DNA from: Pleurobrachia bachei
Taxonomy: Eukaryota; Ctenophora; Tentaculata; Cydippida; Pleurobrachiidae
Assembly: GCA_000695325.1 (NCBI GenBank)
Contig: AVPN01000270.1
Location: 8,797-29,615 of the forward strand
Direction of reading: 5' to 3'
DNA: 20,819 nt
Part shown: piece by piece, positions 11,301 to 20,300 of the stretch
Position numbering within the stretch: the stretch's first letter is position 1
Layout: the number at the start of each line of letters is the position of its first letter
Position numbers and translations under genes: made by a program
Notes under the pieces: model-generated
Seen by the model: only the letters and a program-made list of their open reading frames with translations
Told to the model about the DNA's origin: nothing
Databases searched by the model: none

Positions 11301-14300
11301 GTCATGGTGGAGTTGGAGTACATTGCCCTACACAACAGCTACTTAATTGGAGCCATCTTTTCATTTTTCGTGGGTGAGGCACTGGCAGTAACATTCGGTA
11401 TTATAATCTACCGGAATGAAAGTAGACCAGTGATAAAGGCATCTGATGTTGGGTATCTCTACAACATTTTAGTCAGTCTCATGTTGGGATTTATGACATC
11501 CATGGTTCCTATGCTGCCTCCAACTTCCACGATCTGTTCACTTGAGTACACTATGTTTCTTGTCTTCACCACTATGACCACCACTAACTTAGCGTGGAAG
11601 TGCTGGAAAATCTACGGAATTTTCTCCAGCTCGGATAACTTTGATACCCCAAAGTGTTCCTTCTTGTTTAAGAAGAAAGGACAGCTCAGCATCAATATTT
11701 TCAATCAGATCACCGTCTTGTTTTTTGTATTTCTCAACTTGGCCATCTTTGGTCCTGGATGGGTTTATATAAAATACCAGGCTACACCCCATGATGTCAT
11801 CAACCCAATCTGTACCGTTTCAACAGACACCGCTGCCATGGTAACGGCATTAATCCCAGTCTCACTTCCAACCTTCCTCCTCCTCTTCTCCCTTGTCATG
11901 GCGTTCAGAATGCGCCTCTTTCCCCACAATTTCAAGGAGACACTAAACATCTTCGCTGCAACGCTAATAGTCGTGTTGTGTTGTATCATGTTTCTAACAG
12001 GCTACACTCTCTCTGACCCCTTCTTCAGAGCCCTTCTCAGGGCTATTGTTATGTTCCTGGCGAGTCTGGCCTTCCTACTGGCTATATTTCTACCAAGGAT
12101 AGCGGTGCTGATGAATGATGCGGATGAACAGAGTGAGAGGGAGAGCGTGGAAAATGATGTTAGGCATTTTGTTGTGAGAAATAGCAATGTCAAGTTGAGA
12201 TAGTGTGTGTTTGTAGTGAGGAATAGCAATGTCAAATTGAGATAGAGAAAGAGAGTGTGTTGTGAGAAATAGCAATGTTAAGTTGAGATAGAGCATGAGG
12301 CATTTTGTTGTGAGGAATAGCAATGACATTGCTGCAATGTCAAGTTGAGATAGAGGAATAGCAATGTTAAGTTGAGATAGTGTGTGTTTGTTGTGAGGAA
12401 TAGCAATGTCAAATTGAGATAGAGAATGTGTTTGTTGTGAGAAATAGCAATGTTAAGTTGAGATAGAGAATGATGTATTTTGTTGTGAGGAATAGTAATG
12501 TTAAATTGAGATAGAGTGTGTGTTTGTTGTGGGGATAGCAATGTTAAGTTGAGATAGAGATGTGTTTTGTAGTGAGGAACAGCAATGTCAAGTTGAGATA
12601 GTGTGTGTGAGGAATAGCAATGTTAAATTGAGATAGAGAGTGTTTGCTGTGAGGAATAGTAATGTTAAATTGAGATAGATTGTGTGTGTTGTGTTGTGAG
12701 GAATAGTAATTTGTTAAATTGAGATAGAAAGAGAGAGAGAGAGTGTGTGTGTGTGTGTGTGAGAGAGACAGAAGCTGAAGGTCGTCTGATGTGGTCGTGA
12801 TCACTGGTCAGTTTCTTTTCCCCAATCTCAAACTGTTTATTTTTCAAAATCTTACAATTTTCAAAATAACTTTATAATATTTGAATTTTAGTGCGTGTGT
12901 GTGAGGAACGTGTTTATAATATTATTAATTCTAGATGTATCTTGTTTTTCTGTTTCTGAATTGTTTTAAATTGTGAATCTTGTGTTCTTAAACCGCCATC
13001 CGGGAGGGGGGAAGGGGAGGGTAAGTGGCGTTGTGGAGGGTGGCCTGGGTGGGGGGAAGGGGTTTGTAGGGTGGACTGATAACATACCTTGATAACAGAG
13101 GAAGGATCGTCCAGTTCAAGGGTTCCTAGCACGGTACCAGGGTTGAGAATGGACCCAGCATTCTGTTGGAAATGGACACACCCACTAAGAGGTGCCATTA
13201 CAGGCATTATCATCTTCATGACCTCTATCTCAGCGAAGGGGTGGCCTGCCTGAACATGTTCACCATTACCAACCAGGTACCGCATCAGTTTACCAGCCGA
13301 GGTTGACCTATAGCAAGAGGAGGGGGCATTGTTATAATTGGAGGGATAGGGTGAGTGACAGAACAATAACAACTAACTCTGCCACACACCATTAGGAACA
13401 AGTAAACACATGGAATGGGAGTTAGAAACACACACCCGTGTTATACAGGACTATCATTAAACCCACATCCCAAGCAACATAATAAACAGTAGTAGCACAG
13501 AGCTAACACAGTATAAACCTGTAGTTACCTAATAACAGTAGGATCATTGTCCTTCTCGAAGATGCACGTCTTCCCTCCAATTACAACCCGATATCCGGTC
13601 ACCTCCTCTTTCATATGGGTGGTGTAGCTGTTACCCCCAAATATAACAAGGTGTCCACCGTCATTCAGTCTGTGCAGCTCAACCTTTGGACATAGGGATT
13701 AGTTTAGGGGATATTGGAGGAAATATTGGTTACGCCCCTATTATTGCATATATAGCGCAGAGGGGGAATTTCATTACCAAGAGGAAATATAACTTGTTTG
13801 TACTGTTTATCATTGATTATAACAAAACGCATGACCTATTCCTTTCCTCTGATTACTGATATATTATGATGAATTTAGGCCTCAATATACGGGATCTATA
13901 CATAATGCATTAGTTGCGCTATAACTTATAGCCTATAAGTTGACCCCACCCTCGATAGAGATCAATTGTGTAGCCTACATCTCAATACCCCAATACAGTT
14001 GTACATATTACTTAGTTATGTAGCCCACCACTTCGTTGTATAATGTGTAGCCTACCTCAATCAATTGCTAAACACAATACAGTTGTATCACCTCAATCAA
14101 TAGCCTACCTCAAGGGATGAGTTGTTGAGGGCAAGATGGTAAGAGTTGGGAGATGTTTGGGCTGCTTGGAGGGTGTATTTAACATTATCATAGCACAGAT
14201 CCACATCGACAATACAGCTCAGGTGTTTCAGGCTCATCACTTGGCCCCTGGAATTACATTACAGATTAATATAGGGATGGATATATTGTATATCACATGC

Positions 14301-17300
14301 AAGAAATTCTATGACCAATTAACAGATCAATTATCGTCAATTAAAGTGAGAGAGAACAGCCCCGATTTTGATGAAACTTGGTCAGAATAGTGTTTGGTGT
14401 CTAATTAGAAGTGAAAAAAAAATTTTAGTGCTCAATTCCTAAATTTAGGATTTTTAGGTTTTTTAGGTTTTTCGGCTTTTATGGGTTTCAGGAACGTCCT
14501 AGAACAAAATGAATAGAACCATCTTTCTCGGCGTTAAATTCTGCATCGATTATAGTGGTTATCTAAAGCTGTTGTATCGGGACTGGATGGCATTACCTTT
14601 CTAGAGCGGCTCTAAAGCTGTTGTATCGGGACTGGATGGCATTACCTTTCTAGAGCGGCTCTAAAGCTGTTGTATCGGGACTGGATGGCATTACCTTTCT
14701 AGAGCGGCTCTAAAGCTGTTGTATCGGGACTGGATGGCATTACCTTTCTAGAGCGGCTCTAAAGCTGTTGTATCGGGACTGGATGGCATTACCTTTCTAG
14801 AGCGGCTCTAAAGCTGTTGTATCGGGACTGGATGGCATTACCTTTCTAGAGCGGCTCTAAAGCTGTTGTATCGGGACTGGATGGCATTACCTTTCTAGAG
14901 CGGCTCTAAAGCTGTTGTATCGGGACTGGATGGCATTACCTTTCTAGAGCGGCTCTAAAGCTGTTGTATCGGGACTGGATGGCATTACCTTTCTAGAGCG
15001 GCTCTAAAGCTGTTGTATCGGGACTGGATGGCATTACCTTTCTAGAGCGGCTCTAAAGCTGTTGTATCGGGACTGGATGGCATTACCTTTCTAGAGCGGC
15101 TCTAAAGCTGTTGTATCGGGACTGGATGGCATTACCTTTCTAGAGCGGCTCTAAAGCTGTTGTATCGGGACTGGATGGCATTACCTTTCTAGAGCGGCTC
15201 TAAAGCTGTTGTATCGGGACTGGATGGCATTACCTTTCTAGAGCGGCTCTAAAGCTGTTGTATCGGGACTGGATGGCATTACCTTTCTAGAGCGGCTCTA
15301 AAGCTGTTGTATCGGGACTGGATGGCATTACCTTTCTAGAGCGGCTCTAAAGCTGTTGTATCGGGACTGGATGGCATTACCTTTCTAGAGCGGCTCTAAA
15401 GCTGTTGTATCGGGACTGGATGGCATTACCTTTCTAGAGCGGCTCTAAAGCTGTTGTATCGGGACTGGATGGCATTACCTTTCTAGAGCGGCTCTAAAGC
15501 TGTTGTATCGGGACTGGATGGCATTACCTTTCTAGAGCGGCTCTAAAGCTGTTGTATCGGGACTGGATGGCATTACCTTTCTAGAGCGGCTCTAAAGCTG
15601 TTGTATCGGGACTGGATGGCATTACCTTTCTAGAGCGGCTCTAAAGCTGTTGTATCGGGACTGGATGGCATTACCTTTCTAGAGCGGCTCTAAAGCTGTT
15701 GTATCGGGACTGGATGGCATTACCTTTCTAGAGCGGCTCTAAAGCTGTTGTATCGGGACTGGATGGCATTACCTTTCTAGAGCGGCTCTAAAGCTGTTGT
15801 ATCGGGACTGGATGGCATTACCTTTCTAGAGCGGCTCTAAAGCTGTTGTATCGGGACTGGATGGCATTACCTTTCTAGAGCGGCTCTAAAGCTGTTGTAT
15901 CGGGACTGGATGGCATTACCTTTCTAGAGCGGCTCTAAAGCTGTTGTATCGGGACTGGATGGCATTACCTTTCTAGAGCGGCTCTAAAGCTGTTGTATCG
16001 GGACTGGATGGCATTACCTTTCTAGAGCGGCTCTAAAGCTGTTGTATCGGGACTGGATGGCATTACCTTTCTAGAGCGGCTCTAAAGCTGTTGTATCGGG
16101 ACTGGATGGCATTACCTTTCTAGAGCGGCTCTAAAGCTGTTGTATCGGGACTGGATGGCATTACCTTTCTAGAGCGGCTCTAAAGCTGTTGTATCGGGAC
16201 TGGATGGCATTACCTTTCTAGAGCGGCTCTAAAGCTGTTGTATCGGGACTGGATGGCATTACCTTTCTAGAGCGGCTCTAAAGCTGTTGTATCGGGACTG
16301 GATGGCATTACCTTTCTAGAGCGGCTCTAAAGCTGTTGTATCGGGACTGGATGGCATTACCTTTCTAGAGCGGCTCTAAAGCTGTTGTATCGGGACTGGA
16401 TGGCATTGTCAGCAATGTGTAGAGTACAGCAGACAACTGCTAACATGGTATCAACCTTCTCACTCCTCTTCTTGGCAGCAATGAGACCATCCAACCAGCC
16501 TGGGAGGGGTGATTATAAGGATTAGAAGGATGAATCAGGAAGATCATGGATTTGGTTCGTCTACGAAACACAACATAATATCAGATATAGAATGAACCCT
16601 GCAATTCAACGTACCGGTATCGTAGTCGTTGTGACAGAACTCCCCAGTCTCAAGGATAGTGATTAGAAACTCAATAGTAGTTCTGAAGTCTGATTTGATG
16701 CTCAGCTCCTTGAGAGCCATTACCATGTTTCTGAAGAATGGGGGGGATATTAATCATTGTCTAATGAACATTAGGTAAGGATTCATACATTTGCAGTTTC
16801 ACAGTCAAAGGGACTCAGCGCCATAGTTACCACATAACCGGGTTGTTATGGAGGTTTGCTGAGCGTACCCCATGGTTTAGTAACAAACAAACAAACAAAC
16901 AAACATTAGGTAAGGGACAGTATAGTGGGGGGTGGAGGGGTTGAAGGACACGAGTCTCTAATAAGGGGTGATCAATAAGGGGTGATATGATGTTAACTCA
17001 CGTTCTCGCTTCCTCTCGGTCCTCTCCCCAAGAGAAACAATGTCCAAACTGACTGTCTGCAAACTCGTGAAGTCCACCAGAAGCCTGCACGGAGAAGTAA
17101 CCCCACACATTCTGGTTCGATCGGAATGTCAGCTCCTGGACTGTACCACTGTTCGGTTTGAAGCCCTCATCAGGGTTTTCAGCGGTGATACGACATGCCA
17201 AACAATGGCCATGAGGTCGGGGCGGGGTCTTGGGATTGTCAAAGTTAATTGGATTCATTCCAAAGGGAGATTCCTTGTACATCATCCTCACACCCCTGAT

Positions 17301-20300
17301 ACGGTGAAGAGGAATACCCATGGCAATTTGGAGCTGAACCGCTGGTAGTTTAGTGCTGCTAATCATCTCGGTACAGGGGTGTTCAACTTGTAGCCTGGGG
17401 TTTAGTTCGAGGAAATAGAAACCTTGTCCCTCCATGTAGAGGTATTCTACTGTTCCTGCACTGACATAACCCACCATCTTAGCGAGCCTGACAGCAGCCT
17501 TCTCCATCTCCTCAAACATTACTGGATCCTGGAGGGGGGTTTGGTAAAGATGTGTTTTTCTTTGAGGACTTAGAAGATATCTAGTATAGGAAATAAGAAG
17601 GGGTTCTAACAACAAACCCAGAACTCTGCTATTCAGTTTATGAGGGGTAATTGAAATCCTAACAGGGCTATCTCCCAGGAATATTCATCTGGTGTGGTTC
17701 ACTCACAGTAATGACAGAGGGGGCTTCCTCGATAATCTTCTGGTGTCGACGTTGAACAGAGCAGTCACGGCCAAACAGGGAGATAGCATTACCGTACTCA
17801 TCTGCAATAATCTGAACTTCAATATGTCGTGCACTGAAATGGGTTGGGGTTTAGGATTTAGGATTCAACCCCTCGATATGTCGAGCACTGAAATTAGAAG
17901 TGGACATTAGGATTGGAACTTCGATATATGTCGAGCACTGAAATTAGAGTTGGGATTTAGAATTGGGACCTCGATATGTCGTGCACTGAATTTAGTTGGA
18001 ATTTAGAAATGGATCCAAGCCCTGGCTGTTATAATAATAGTCAACCCGTGGTAGTAGGTATGGTTGTAGTCTCAAAATCCAGCACAGCGCTTATCATATA
18101 ATGTGGTACTTTTCTGGACTTCGTGGAAGTGTCTAGAACCACTTTGGTGTATTAAAATCACCATTTATGTAATATGACTCACATGCTATGTGTGTGATAA
18201 AAATAATCTGAGTTTCTGCAGAAACAGTCAGAGAAAATACATAACTTGAATATTATATGGTTCGATCTACCAAATAGTAGACCTTAAACTCCCAAATGAG
18301 GCCACAAAAGTAACTGGACTAACACTATACAGTATACTTACTTGTGTGCAAGTTTCATCACAAAGATGGGTGATCCAGGTATTTCCGCTTGGACCTGCTG
18401 GTACGCCAGTTCAAACTCCTCGGCAGATTTCACCTTCCTGATTCCCTTTCCACCTCCTCCCTCAGATGCCTTTATCATGACCGGGAAACCAATCCTATTT
18501 GCTGCATCTAGACCCTCTTTGTAAGAGTGAATACATCCCTTATCATATACATCCTCTGGAACTGTCATACACTCCCCAGCTTCGGCTCTCTCCATCGCTC
18601 CTTCCATGATAATATCCATACCATTCCATGGCAGAGTGGGAACATTGGCACTCTGAGCCAGGATGGAACTAGCGATCTTGTCACCTAGGGCCCACATAGC
18701 ATGCTCGGGTGGTCCGATAAAGGTGATACCATGCTGGTGGAGTAGCTCAGGGAGTTTTGGGTTCTCGGAAGCGTGACCCCATCCCGCCCAAACAGCCTGA
18801 ACGGGAATTCTCTTGGCGATGTCAAGGATGAGCTCAACGTTAGCGTAGTTGTAGTTGTTGGTGCCGCCAGGAACGGGGACTGAGAGATCAGCCATCCGGA
18901 TATACTCAGCGTTTGCCTAAGGGGAGAGTGGGGGGGTGAATGGAGGGAAAATATATTTTGGAGTCAGGTATATAAATCAAATGGATATAATACCTGGCTG
19001 TATAACAATTCATTTGTTTTTTATTACACAAACCTTCATGTCCTCTGGGGATACCATGACCACAAATTTGATGGCCTTTTCATTTCCAAACAGCTCGTAT
19101 GCCCATTTCCGTATGGTTCGCATACACTTGACGGCAGCAATACCATTGTTCGCAATGAGAACTTTCTCGATTACACGCTTCCCGCCGAAAGTTCGAACAA
19201 ACTCAGTCGGTGTTGCAACCTGTAGGAGAGAGGAATTTGTTTAGACTGGGATAGGGGCGGGGCGCTTATCAATCAATTAAGAAACATTTGCATTGCAAGG
19301 ATTTTTGTTGGCAAATCAGCCTGGCGAATACAGATACAAACATAAACCATTAATTAGGAGGTTAAAGTGCAGATGGAAGAATTTCATTGCAAATAGAAAG
19401 TCTGGCCAGGCTTTATGTGCGTGCTGGTTTGAGTGTTTGTGTTTGGGTGTTGGTTTGTTTGTGTGTGTGTTGGTTTGTTTGTGTGTTGTGCGGCAATCAG
19501 CATTGGCTGCGTATACGTGTTACGTACCATGTTTTAAAAACAATTGTGGAGAAAGAGTAATGTTTGTAAATTGCTCGAAGAGGAGCCACATACGTATGTC
19601 AGATCAAATTATGTACAAGAACTGAGAGAGTGTCTTATCTGTCTTAAATATCATTGGTCGAGAAAAGGAAGAGGAATTTACATAGCCCTACATGGGAGGG
19701 ATGTTTATTAGGAGCCAACTAGACAATTTCCAGTCTTACCAAAATGTGTGATTCGTCTTCAAGTTCTTTAACACTTTCACCGGAAAGATTTCTACGGTGC
19801 CCTTTACGAAATTTTACCAAGGGATTCTTGTCAAGCGTAGGCATTTTACTTCTCTTATCGTTGCATTGCTTTTGGGACGGACTTTTTTCAAAATTTGCAA
19901 TGCGTTTCAAAGCTGAAATACAATTAAGTCCTAGGCGATCATGCAGTAAGAAGTTTAAGAAACGCAAATACCAATATCCTAAGCAAACAAGCCGTAAAGA
20001 CCAAGGAGCCGTGATAACTTACAAATTTTAAAAAGTTACAAATTTTGAGAACGAAAACGGCACGAAAATTTCACTTGAAATTTCACAGAGAAATAAGATG
20101 CAGCGCAGTGAAGACCTATTTCGCGCGTTACATACAGTACCGCGCGGCTTAATTAATTACAGATTTTATTAATAAATATTGTTTTTAAAACTTTTTAAAG
20201 TTTTTAAAGTCTTTTAAGTTTCGTTCGTCTTCGTTTACTTGTAAGACAAGACTTTGAAATGTAAAAGCAGACGTTGGGTGTAAAAGCAACCTTTTATTAA

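Noticed and set aside
10734-11989. Minus-strand frames under the receptor
   Set aside because: Antisense shadows of a single long conserved coding frame.
12002-12847. Minus-strand frames rich in LTLLFLTT and LSQ repeats
   Set aside because: They are the complement of the receptor-tail minisatellite and microsatellites.
14136-14390. Plus-strand 84-codon frame
   Set aside because: It overlaps ACC exon 9 in antisense; the minus-strand reading has clear homology and splice sites.
14562-16407. CRISPR-like look of a regular array
   Set aside because: Units are contiguous with no unique spacers, and the unit is part of an ACC exon; this is a eukaryotic minisatellite.
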